DNA of 64,000 nucleotides, taken from NCBI GenBank assembly GCA_014871385.1, contig CM026426.1:67603692-67667691 (forward strand), in the 5' to 3' direction. Position 1 is the stretch's first letter. The number at the start of each line of letters is the position of its first letter. This stretch comes from Ceratodon purpureus (lineage: Eukaryota; Streptophyta; Bryopsida; Pseudoditrichales; Ditrichaceae). The notes under the pieces are model-generated. The model was not told the DNA's origin. It worked only from the letters and a program-made list of their open reading frames with translations, and did no database searches. Shown here one piece after another: positions 23,457 to 33,218 of the stretch. A program made the position numbers and the translations under genes.

Positions 23457-26400
23457 CTATATGTAATATGCTAATAGATGTATTACTTTTTTTTTATTTT
23501 TTTTGGCGGTGCGCCGCTCTGGATTCCTTCGAGTACCGGGCATACCCAATGGTACTCTAATAACAATGTCTTCATCATCAGGTGCTTCTTCACGGCTATC
23601 TTCTGATGAGTAATATCCTTCTGAGGATTTTGACCCCTCGTCATCTCCATCTCCCCGCTGATTAGGCACATACTCCTCCACCGTGGAATGAATGTTGCGC
23701 AATTCGTGGTCCATTGTACCATCCACCACTGTGGTCACAATTCTTTTGATCTTCCGTCTTTTGGTCTTATCGGTGATTCCGTCCACATTCATTACGGGTA
23801 ATCTACGTTTACCCACAGCCACAGGTAAAGACGGGGTAGTTCCAACAGTATATCCTGAAAAAAAAGGGCGAACGTTTGTTGGACCTTTCCGTGACCGTAT
23901 CACTCCACGACGCGTCGTAGAAGGTCCAGCTGGTAGACTTCGTCCAGAAGAAGTGAGTGGAATGCTTGTATTCGGTGTTGGAGTTATTGAACCATGCCCA
24001 GTAGAAGTGCTTGAACGAGGTGGGGGAGGTCGACCCAACCCTGCAAGTACTGCTCCGATTGAAGGTGTACTCTGGGGCAGGGGTGTTTGGAACAATCGGC
24101 CAATAGGAATTTCATCTTCTTGTCCATTTTTGACTGTCTCTGATTGTTCATTTCTTGGAGGGCTTTCATCCAAACCTCCAGACCTGATTGTTTCCTCAAC
24201 ATTTACTGGCAGAGTGCCTGGGAGTTGTTCAACTTCTTCTCCTCCCTCAACGTCTTCTGGAATTGGAATTTGCTCTCCCATGTTGTTACCCCCTCCTTCA
24301 TTGTCATTGTTCGAAACGCTACGAACGGGGTGAATGTCATCATTATCGCCACCATCGTCGCTTTGATGCTGAGTCATTTCGACTTCAAATTCATCGTCAA
24401 TATCATCGTCTGCCTGATTGTATGCGACCTGGCCTCTAGTTTGTATTTCGTTGACAACGTGGTGAGGCGAAGTAGCTGCCTCTTCATCAAATCCTGCCCA
24501 GTCAAAAACTCCATTCAGCTGGTTAACGGGTTCAGTGCGTGGCATGTCACCATCAGCATTGACCACGAGTAACTCTTGATACTCATCATCCATAGTAGCA
24601 GGAGTGTAATGAACTCCACCGTCATCACCATCGCCTTCATTATCTTCAAGTCCGTCATGGAATCCTTCATCTCCATCATCATCACATACGTCTTCATCGT
24701 ACATGGCTGGAACTTCTTCATCCGAGTCTTCGGAGAACGGTTGGTTCTTGTACCAAAGAACAGGATCCGCTCCACGTCGTTCTTGAAGGAGCTTACTGTT
24801 CGTGTAAATGTACACCAAGTCCTCTGCCTTCTTCACGGCCAATCGGTTGCGAACCTTACTGTGAACAAAGGAATACATGCTCCAATTTCGCTCACATGAT
24901 GATGCCGAGCATGTTAACGAAAGGATGCGCTTTGCTATCAACGGTAACGCATCGCCCCCAACCCGCTGCCACCATTGATGAGGTAGCATCTTAGTCTGTC
25001 GAATGTTTGGGGCCTCCAAAGGGCTGAATGGACCGGTGCGTTCCTCAAATTGTGTTAGCTTGAACAACACAGTATCGTGGTCCAGTTTAAGGGACTCACT
25101 CAAATGAATTAGCACTTGCAGGAGTGCACGCTTCGCAGCACTGTTAGTCAATAGCTCGTGGCTCTCCGGGAAAATGTAGGGATTCAAAATGGCGCCTACG
25201 TAATGGAGATCTGTCAACATCATCTTCCATCTCTTTGTAAAATGTTTCTCAAAGCGCCCTGCTATAGCGGGGTCTAGGAAAAAAGGATCACCCCGTAGAC
25301 AGAACACATGCTTCTTCAAATTATTCATGGCCAACCATGCCCTCCCCATTGCCGGTGTTTGTCCATCAAAGGTCTTCAAGGTCACAACAGCCGGCTTCAT
25401 AACATGCACAAGATCCTCACAACGTAACCAAAATGTCTCATCGAGAATGGTACTCCGTACTTGACATGCTAAGGCGTGAGCTCGATACCCGTTTGACCGA
25501 TTGAATAAAGTACCCACATATTCGTCCCATTTCGGACTGGCTACCACCTAGATTAGTGCCTCCCTCAGTTCAAGCAATCGAACAATCATCAAGTAGTGGC
25601 ATCCAAATCTTGTCTCCGCTGGTAACAACAGAGACAACTACGGGCTGAATTGGCAAAACAAAGCCATGGTGACATGACGGCGACGTATAAAATTCGGTAT
25701 GCGTTTTGCCAAGACAATCAGCTCTTTGAAGGTTGCTTCCTTCCTCCAATCTTCTAGTAAGAGGTCCATGATGTGAGCTGCGCAACCTTGCTTGTAAATG
25801 TGTGGATAAGCTTCTACCACCTGGTCCATGGCTCCCAACATCGCACTAGCATTGTCGGAGCAAATCTGTACCACATTCTGCAGTCCAACTTCTTTGATGT
25901 ACTCTTTCAATTTCCCAGCTATGTATGCCTTTGATTTCTTGTACCCCGTTGTATCAATGGAACCCAAGAATATATCTCCTGCTGGACACACAAGCATGAC
26001 ATTCATCAACGGCCGATGAACAACGTTGTCCCATCCATCCGAGCAAATAGTTGCCCCGTACAAGCTAATACACTGCTTCGTTTTCTCCTCTATTTTCATC
26101 TTGAGAAGCTGCTTTGTTGGCTGGATGTGCTTGGTTCGCATTGCGTTGTATGCTGGTGGACGGTAGACAAAACCTGCTTTCGATGTTGCCTCCACAGCTG
26201 CGATGAAAGATTGATGTCCAACCACATTGAAAGGCACATTCGCTTTGTAAAAAAAGGACGCCCATTTCTCATCCAATTCATTGCGCTTTCCAATCTGATA
26301 GGCCTCGGTAAAACTTTGTTGCCGCATAGATCTTGGTGTACATGAATCACCTCTGCTTAGAGTCGGAGTTGACTGAGACGGTTCAACTTGAGAAATCCTA

Positions 26401-26768
26401 TCCTCTTGGACCTCCTCCGTTCTTTGAGGCACTTCCGTAGATTGCTCAGCAGGCATAGACTGGCTAGAACATGGTGCCAAGTGTGCCAAGTGTGCCTCGC
26501 CATCACCACCGTCAGTGCCGTATATCTCCGCATGTGTCATTCTTTTTGGTATTACATTACCACAATTGGCAAAGCGCCTAAATACGGCGGCAGGGGCCTT
26601 GGTACAATGACTCTTGCTTGAACCTTCACCCCATCCATAGTGCTTCATAGCTCTTTGTCGTTTATAACGAAAAGTGAAATTGCACCACACACATTTAACA
26701 TGGTCCTTATCAATGAACGTCCACCACGGAGCCCACTCAGCCGTCGACTGACGCTGTTGACCTGCCAT
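23457..26768 (-). pseudogene. hAT transposase (BED finger, DUF659-like, hAT dimerisation) with long acidic tail; two TAG codons
   Basis: ATG at 26768 (MAGQQRQS) opens a frame of about 1,100 codons. The N-terminus has a BED-type zinc finger (APWWTFIDKDHVKCVWC with a following His pair). The DUF659/RNase H-like core includes ICSDGWDNVVHRPLMNVML and QICSDNASAM. The C-terminal dimerisation motif is LPLIAKRILSLTCSASSCER with NWS. Beyond it lies an unusual tail of more than 400 residues rich in Asp/Glu, then Ser/Pro, then basic, ending near KKNKKK. Only TAG at 25638-25640 and TAG at 25548-25550 break the frame. Both fall in conserved core sequence, so they are nonsense changes and not introns. The gene is followed by array 1. 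Confidence 0.85.
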
Positions 26769-26976
26769 TCTCCGTGTCTCTGAAAAAGTACAATGATCTC
26801 CTGTCTGCAAGTGTTAGTATGACACATGTGAGAAAAAAATGGTATGTGTAGACATCAACCACAGGCCAATGTGATGCACATAGTCTCAAGCAAGGAGCCC
26901 ACAAGGAGTTCCGGGACTAGAGGCCATGATTTCAAATGATATTAGGCTTGGGCTAAGTTGGTGGCATTTATACTCG

Positions 26977-27437
26977 TGAGGGGGGGCGCGAGCTTCTCCA
27001 GGGGGGGGGGGGGGGGGCGCGAGCATCTCCAGGGGGGGTGGCGTGAGCTTCTCGGGGGGGCGTGAGTTTCTCTAGGGGGGCGCGAGCTTCTCCAGGGGGG
27101 GGGGGGGGGGGGGCGCGAGCTCCTCCAGGGGGGGGGCGCAACCTACTGCAAGGGGGGGCGCGAGCTTCTCCAAGGGGGGGGGGGGGGGGCGCAACGTACC
27201 GCAAGGGGGGGCGCGAGCTTCTCCAGGGGGGGGGCGCAACCTACTGCAAGGAGGGGCGCGAGCTTCTTAGAGGGGGGGCGCGAGCTTCTCAAAGGGGGGG
27301 CGCGAGCTTCTGGAAGGGGGGGGGGCGCGAGCTTCTGGAAGGGGGGGGGGCGCGAGCTTCTGGAAGGGGGGGGGGCGCAAGCTTCCAGAGGGGGGGGGGG
27401 GGCGCGAGCTTCTGTAAGGGGGAGAGGCACCCTTGTA
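26977..27437 (+). repeat. G-rich minisatellite array 2 (GGGGGGCGCGAGCTTCT units)
   Basis: Around twenty units of GGGGGGGCGCGAGCTTCTCC or CTTCTGGAA type occur with G runs up to about 18. It sits between the transposase 5' end and the kinase 3' end. In kinase sense the unit is AGAAGCTCGCGCCCCCC, identical to the unit after the second kinase copy at 52.2 kb. ORFs across it are artefacts. Confidence 0.9.
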
Positions 27438-27642
27438 CGAGGGGCAGTCCCGGTGAATGGGCCATACAGTTTTTTAATTTTTTTTTAAAAACATTTTTTC
27501 ATTCCATTACAAAACCAACAATAGCATTTCATGTTCCACCGAGGCACGTATACGCCGAAAAAACGATTTATTAAAATATTAGAAATGTGCAAACAAGGCC
27601 ACATAGGCAATCAAAATGTTCCAAACGTAAATCACTATGGAA

Positions 27643-28911
27643 CTACAATGTGTATCTAAAACAACCATTGGGAGCTTGGAAGTTGTAAGGGGGGCTCATC
27701 AAATCATTCACAACTTTTTCAAGTGAAAGCCTCTTTGTAGGATCTTCGTTAAGCAAGCCATCCAACTTTGATGAGAATACAATCTTTGAGATTGAATCCT
27801 TGAGGAGTTCTGGGCAATCTTCTTCTCTCCATATTGTCTTTGCCAAATGGCCTACCGAAAATGCATCAGATAGCGTCGTACATGGATGCATCCTCTTCGT
27901 GCGCTCCAAATTCCGTTCCTCATCATCTTTGTTGCCATATAAAAAGAACAACTCCGGTGCAACTCCTACCCTCCTCTCCTTTACTCGTACAAGATCATCG
28001 GGGTCCCTCACACCAGAAGGGGAGGCCTTCTTCTCAATGACTCTGCTTGCCATACCCCAATCGCACACACCAATATATACTTTATCCTTGTCATGAGGTG
28101 GAAAGTGGAGTAGAATGTTGGATGGCGTTAAGTCGTTGTGGAGGATTTCAGCCTTATGGACTATGTCCATAACGTAGATGAGACTCCACGCCAACATTCC
28201 CCGGTTCTTTCGATAGGCAACAATTCTTTGGCACTCTTCCATGGGCATTTCCCTCGACTTCAAAATTTCTGTGTAATCTGTTGCCTTGGTTGCCTTCTCA
28301 TTTAATTTGAGGAAGTTGCGGAGGCAATCTCCATTCCACCACAGGGTATAAGCTTCCATGGTCTTAGAGTGAATGGCCCAAAATTTTATCACACCCAAAT
28401 GCTCTACGGGGTTAACCGTGGCCTCAATCGCCAGTTGCTCTCGCTGCTGCACTTCAGTTTTAGCCTTGGAAAGTTTTCCCGCAAATTCTATGTGAATTGG
28501 AATTTTCTTCATATTGGCTATTCGCACTTTTCGCACTTTGCCATACCCCCCCTCGGCATTGAAGCCAGATAATGGCACAACTTTGGCCGTAACCGGAATC
28601 CATATCAATGCACCATACATGTGTGCTTCCAATGCTGAGTTCAACGCTTGCTCATTCCAAGGCATAATCTTTGTTTTCCCCTTAGAACATCACTGACATG
28701 CCTCCTGAACCGCTGTCAGTTTTTGAATAAACACTTTGTCTTGGTTGCTCCATTCTTCGCCTTGTGGTTTCTTCACATGTGATTCAAACACATGAATGAC
28801 ATTTGTCGTAGCACTACTCACTTGTTGTGTCAAACACTTCGGGCTGTGAAAATACTTTGTCATGCAATCCATGTACAACTCTGATCCTTCCAATGCGCTC
28901 CAAAATTCCAA
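27643..28911 (-). pseudogene. Protein-kinase-like gene carried by the hAT element, one internal TGA
   Basis: One minus frame runs 28911 to 27643, interrupted by TGA at 28690-28692. After ATG 28665 the 340-residue part shows a glycine-rich loop (GFNAEGGYGKV, about 34-44), AGK Lys about 64, catalytic loop HNDLTPSN (about 176), a DWG triad (about 202) and APEL (about 236). HRD is therefore HND and DFG is DWG; the loop Asp and Asn and the metal Asp remain, so the fold is kinase-like with atypical motifs. The upstream 75 residues look helical. The last 76 residues and 3' flank have a second copy at 51733-51969. Its substrate is unknown, and its position inside TIR-bounded DNA suggests captured cargo. 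Confidence 0.7.
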
Positions 28912-28942
28912 AAGATTACAAAAGATTTTTTTAAGGTCCGGA

Positions 28943-29060
28943 CCCTCTCGCGCCCACCCCTGGACCCGCTCGCGCCCCCCTAACCCGCTCGCGCCCCCCC
29001 CCCCCCCCCCCCCCCCCCCCGACTATATAAGTGAAGGGGGCGCCCTCCCCCCCCCCACTT
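28943..29060 (+). repeat. C-rich array 3 with C27 tract and GGGGGCGCC palindrome
   Basis: A few ACCCGCTCGCGCCCCCC units lead into an uninterrupted run of 27 C (28994-29020), then ACTATATAAG and AAGGGGGCGCCCTCCCCC, a short hairpin. It lies between the divergent kinase and RING genes. The exact C count is likely unreliable in any assembly. Confidence 0.85.
29023..29031 (+). promoter_or_regulatory. Candidate TATA box upstream of the RING gene
   Basis: CTATATAAG occurs directly after the C27 tract, about 330 bp upstream of the RING-gene ATG at 29365. It is the only strong TATA in the intergenic space. Function is inference. Confidence 0.35.
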
Positions 29061-29082
29061 TTTAAGCTCCACCTTGGCACTC

Positions 29083-29247
29083 AGGCCTTGAACTACCTGG
29101 CGGTGGCTTATTGCTGAGTACTTGGGTGGGGTCTACAGCATTTTCACAACGCCACGTACCTCGTTCAACCGTATTTTGTACGCTCATCCGGGAATTTGGG
29201 CCCTAAACTACCTCACGGTGGCTTATTGCTGAATACTTGGGTGGGCC
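29083..29247 (+). repeat. 46 bp direct repeat in the RING-gene leader
   Basis: GGTGGCTTATTGCTGAGTAC (first copy, 29083-29130) recurs with few changes at 29202-29247. Both copies start CTACCT and end CTTGGGTGGG. Confidence 0.8.
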
Positions 29248-29364
29248 ACAAAGTATAGTTAGAATACCATAATCAACCACGTACGAAATTTGTAAAATCA
29301 TTTGGGGGAAGTTTTGAGGAGTTCGTGTGTTTTTTAACACACAAAACTTTACCAGTAGACCACG

Positions 29365-31747
29365 ATGGAGGGAAACCCAGCTCCGGCAGCGGAAACACCA
29401 CTCACCAAGGCGGAAAAGAAAAAAAATCAGAGATCGTGAACGGAAGCGTGGTGGTAAGAAGATGAAGAAGCAACTTCATGTGTTGAACAACCCGACGAAG
29501 TTGGCATTTAGAGGTTGGCAAGATGAGCCGGAACTGTGGAAATATTCCACATGCGAGGAATTCATTGAGTGGTGCCACATCACAAAAATATTTCCACACG
29601 ATCGGCACAGAAAACAGAGGATCTCAGACAAGGCTAACCTCTATTATTGCTTGAATGCGGAGTTTGTTGTACGTTCTATACAAGTTTACCAGCATCTATA
29701 CAAGCAATCTTGTGTCGAACGCAATGAAGTACCATTGTTCATTTGCAGAATGGTGTATGCTGAGGTGGTGCTTCACAAAGTGGTGGATTGATCCACCATC
29801 AAATCCACGGCGAGTGTTAGGGCGCCGACAGAGCGTGACATTCCCAAACAAAGGAAATACGCAGATGGTGGCCTAGGGAAAAAAATGAAGGTAAAAACAC
29901 AAGTGCGGGAGCCTGATACAGCAGAGTCTGAACCAGATTCTGATTCCGATGGTCGTCGTGGAGAAAGAGTGCCACGTAGAATTGCAGCACCAGCAAATAT
30001 GGCTGTAGAGCCTCCAATGAACCATCCAGCGGACGTCATAGAACCTCACGACAATGCGAACACCATCTTCGTGGAAAACGATCCAAATACGGCAGCTAAT
30101 TTGGAGGTGGTCGGAACTGAACCTACGATGGTTCTTGGCATGCCGGTTGTAGTTAGAAATGACCAGTCTAACCAAACCGAGGAGGTCGGGGAGTTGCAAT
30201 TACAGGTTATAGAAAAGGATGGCTTCATTGCAGAGTTACAAGAGACCATCCGAAAACTACGATTGGAATCAGCAGCAAAAGATGCAGTAATATCAGATTT
30301 GCGCAATCAATTGCAAGAACGAGAAAGACCTCAGTCTTCTCAAGCCAATGATATACCTGTAGTTCAGGATCCAATGTTGGTGGATGAATCTTACATCAAC
30401 AACACAATTGATGTTGCAACGGCCAGTGTGTTGGAGAATATTTCCACACCAGCAAAACGACGACGAGTTGGAGTGATATTGCCTCCACCAGCCCCATACC
30501 CGCGACCCTATGTGGACATTGATGGACCATTAAGTCAAGATTCCTTGTCATTTCCACCCAATGCTCTAACGGGAGAAGTGGAGACATTGATGAGAGCCAA
30601 TAATGCTTTGCGGCTCCTTGTTTCTAAGTTTGCTAAAGCATACTACGAGTGGAAAGTGGCAACCATTCTCAGCGTTGATCGCGGTCGCCAAATTGCATTA
30701 GAGTTCAAGAAGATCGACGAATCGTACTTGCAACACAACAGACGAAGGAATTTCGGCCTCACTTCATGGATTAACGCAGATGATATGTATCCAGATGACA
30801 TGCCAATGCAAGAATCGAATCCTAAACTCATAGATTGGGCCCAGTTGAATTTCGATGTACAGAACGCAACTTCTTGCCATGATCTTCAAATGAAGGAAGG
30901 AGTTAATAGCAGAAAGCTTTGGCCAAATCCTCAACCGTGGGTGATGGATGGTTCAAAACAATGTATGGTGTGTCTAAATACATTTGGTACTGAGGGTGGA
31001 TGGGCAGTTGGATCATGTACCCACATGTTCCATCCGATGTGTTTAATTAACATTTTTTTGGTAAGGAGATTTTGCTCGATGTGCAAATCCCCGTTCCATG
31101 AACGCTTGTACGAGGTTTTTGGACTCACTCCATACATGCCACCAAGCCATGAGAGAAATCCCGAAAACACACCAGGTGAAGAGTACCGCAACATGTGGGG
31201 GGAAGATTTGATTTGGAGTTGGCGGGCCCAGACTCACTCGGTCTTCAAGAGCAATTGAAGTGACGAGTTGGGGTGGGAGAATAACCCCAATGAGATTGTG
31301 AGGGTGGCAAAGAAGATAATTGGATCAAAGAAGGAGGACCAAGGGAAACGAAATTTTTTCTATCAGACTTTGAATGGATATTGGGATGCGAAGAATAAGA
31401 AGTTCCAACTTGGTAATCACCCAAAAGGCCTCATATGGAACAAGGAGGGGGAATTGGTTACAGACCTCGAAGGTCAATTCTTGACTTTGACCGCCCGAGA
31501 TGCAGTCCAAATGTCTCTTTCGGAGTGGAAGTTAATTTTCAAACATGAGGCTGTTGACTTTCTTCTGGAGGAACACTCTCCACAGACATTGCGTACATTG
31601 AGAGAATTGAGGAACTCGCAAATTTTGCGTTCTCTCAGTGAAAGTGATGGTCCATTCCGGCGGACACGGACGAGAGCCAGGCGCAGCTTGACGCTGGACG
31701 ATGGAGCGGGACCAAGTGGCACAGCGGGAGTAGATGCAGATGAATAG
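29365..31747 (+). pseudogene. Coiled-coil RING-H2 protein gene carried by the hAT element; TGA codons and an A-run shift
   Basis: ATG at 29365 (MEGNPAPAAETPLTKAEKKK) leads into an A-run near 29420 where the frame slips by one base. One frame then continues to TAG after VDADE at 31747, broken only by TGA at 29789-29791 and TGA at 31256-31258. Features in order: a basic N-terminus, a conserved Trp-rich block (FRGWQDEPELWKYS), an acidic linker, a coiled coil (GELQLQVIEKDGFIAELQE), then RING-H2 at about 30962-31100 (CMVCLNTF, CTHMFHPMC, CSMC; order C-C-C-H-H-C-C-C). It ends with a region containing FFYQTLNGYWDAKNKKF. RING-H2 proteins are usually E3 ubiquitin ligases; that role here is inference. 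The gene is followed by array 4. Confidence 0.65.
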
Positions 31748-32013
31748 GAATAGTTACAACTTAGTACTAAGTGACTAGTTTTCATTGACTACAGTTTTTG
31801 TAATGTTTTGGTTTGAATTGGTAATGAAATGCTTTTACTTTCATAAATGTATACAACATTGCAAAGTCCATGTATTTTGGCTCACGAGTATCTCATTTTT
31901 TCTATGCTGAATTTACACATTTGTCATTGCGCTTAGCCCCAATATATTATTCTGATGAAAATGTTAGGTTTTTTGCATTGTCAAAAATTTACTATCTACA
32001 AAATGGGCCGCAC

Positions 32014-32175
32014 GAAAAACCCACTCGCGCCCCCCCTTCAACCCGCTCGCGCCCCCCCCTGAATCTGCTCGCGCCCCCCCCCTTGAACCCGCTCGCGCCC
32101 CCCCTGATCCCGCTCGCGCCTACCCTGATCCCGCTCGCGCCCCCCCTGTACCCGCTCTCGCCCCCCTACACATGC
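32014..32175 (+). repeat. C-rich minisatellite array 4 (ACCCGCTCGCGCCCCCC units)
   Basis: Seven to eight units of about 20 bp, ending just before the conserved right terminus. The spacer triplet ACCC distinguishes these units from the AGAA type at the kinase copies and the GGC type at the transposase. Confidence 0.9.
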
Positions 32176-32187
32176 TGGCACCCCTTT

Positions 32188-32422
32188 TGCATATGTGGAA
32201 TTCCCCGTCATCGTTCGTTGTCCATGTCATCAATATGTTTCCCCTATAGGTAAGTTGTAAAAAAAAAAACTAACTTAGTAATTTTCCTCCTCCCCTCAAT
32301 GTCCGATTATGTCCGGGGACCGACCGGTCCGTCCGTCCGTCCGTCCGTCCGTCCGTCCGTCCGTCCGTCCGTCCGTCTATGTCCGGAAATTTTGCCCATG
32401 TCCGTCCGATAAGACAACCCTG
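32188..32422 (+). repeat. Conserved right terminus of the hAT element
   Basis: About 235 bp from GCATATGTGGAATTCCCCGT to ACAACCCTG, including GACCGGTCC and a run of GTCCGTCC units. The same sequence, nearly base for base, occurs at 52488-52700, after which the two loci diverge immediately. That defines the element edge independently of the TIR. Confidence 0.85.
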
Positions 32423-33218
32423 CCTCCAACAATAGTCACTGGCTCATACGCAAAAAAATCACTGTCAGTAATGAACTTGTTCAACTTGTACCACTGCAGA
32501 TGCGTCATGGTCGTCACTACCCATTTGAAATGCTCTCTTCCATCTGCATCCATGCTATGGAAGTGGCACATCTTGAAGAGGGTCTGAGCATCAACACCTG
32601 TTTCTGCACCAAAGATTCCCTCAATGTTTTCCTGCACAATTTGAGATAACGACATGCTAATACTCTTCCCCGTCTGCTTGGAAATGGATGGTGACGATGG
32701 TGTACATAAAGCCATTGAAATCAAAATCCCTCGTGCAAGCTCTGGGCTCTGTGCAGAGCCGACCGAAATACGTGCTCGTGAATCTGCGATCGCATAATTG
32801 CAGACGCACTCTTCGAGAAGGCTCTGATGTCGTCCCGGGATGGCCCCACCTTGAGCTTCGACACTTATATCAAAATATCCAATAGTTCGATGTCGCCCAA
32901 CACAGAATCCCTTGCAGCCGCTTGCTGGTCCGCATCCTTTGCAGTAGTAAGTGACTTGATGGCAACCCAATGGGATGGCTTGATTGCACGATAATCATAC
33001 TCATACTTGTCAATTGCCAATTTTTTCCACTCCTCATAGACACACCCGATGGCCATGGCGATTGTTGACAGCGTCATTGGACAATTGGCCTCCTCCATGT
33101 ACATAGGAAGTAGAAATAGAAGAAATTCAAAGAGCTCCAGATTCTCCATTCGGAAATTGTCCGACAACTGTGTCCGTGATAGTGCCCTCAAATATCGCAT
33201 GTGCCCACAGTCGCTCAT
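32423..33218 (-). pseudogene. HECT-type ubiquitin ligase C-lobe, truncated by the hAT insertion
   Basis: The minus frame 32970-32423 encodes a HECT C-lobe-like segment: IVQENIEGIFGAETGVDAQT, then KMCHFHSMDADGREHFKWVV and a KFITDSD positioned like the FVTG of the family. It runs into the right terminus of the hAT element at EPVTIVGG. The missing LPxxxTCF tail lies across the element at 22572-22688. Upstream, 33218-32865 is open in another frame (NLELFEFLLFLLPMYMEEAN, KPSHWVAIKSL) and overlaps the first, so a small indel near 32870 already breaks the gene. HECT assignment rests on the C-lobe plus tail; the N-lobe is not clearly recognisable. Confidence 0.6.

Larger units (their letters stand above)
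22689..32422. mobile_element. 9.7 kb hAT-type element carrying transposase, kinase-like and RING-H2 genes
   Basis: The left end begins CAGGGTTGT and the right end finishes ACAACCCTG, a 9 bp perfect terminal inverted repeat. Subterminal matches continue (CATGGG.CAAAA and GGACGGACGG tracts). The ends are flanked by 8 bp direct repeats matching at 7 positions. Inside, in order, are an array, the hAT transposase (minus), an array, the kinase-like gene (minus), an array with a C27 tract, the coiled-coil RING-H2 gene (plus) and an array. The G-rich arrays on the left and C-rich arrays on the right make the element roughly symmetrical. Insertion interrupts a HECT-like gene without shifting its frame. 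All three genes carry nonsense codons, so the copy is probably dead, though it could be mobilised in trans. Whether kinase and RING are true cargo or nested later insertions is inference. Confidence 0.75.

Noticed and set aside
23692-24899. Plus-strand ORFs of 107-213 codons opposite the hAT tail
   Set aside because: Shadows of the minus-strand transposase gene, which has clear domain motifs.
25548-25640. Interval between two TAG codons as an intron of the hAT transposase
   Set aside because: The sequence between the stops encodes conserved hAT core (LSLLLPAETRFG), so it is exon with nonsense changes.
26968-27574. Long ORFs on both strands through the G-rich array (Gly/Ala/Arg- or Pro/Ala-rich proteins)
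   Set aside because: They are open because the repeat unit lacks stops in several frames. They have no start context or domain and occur equally on both strands.
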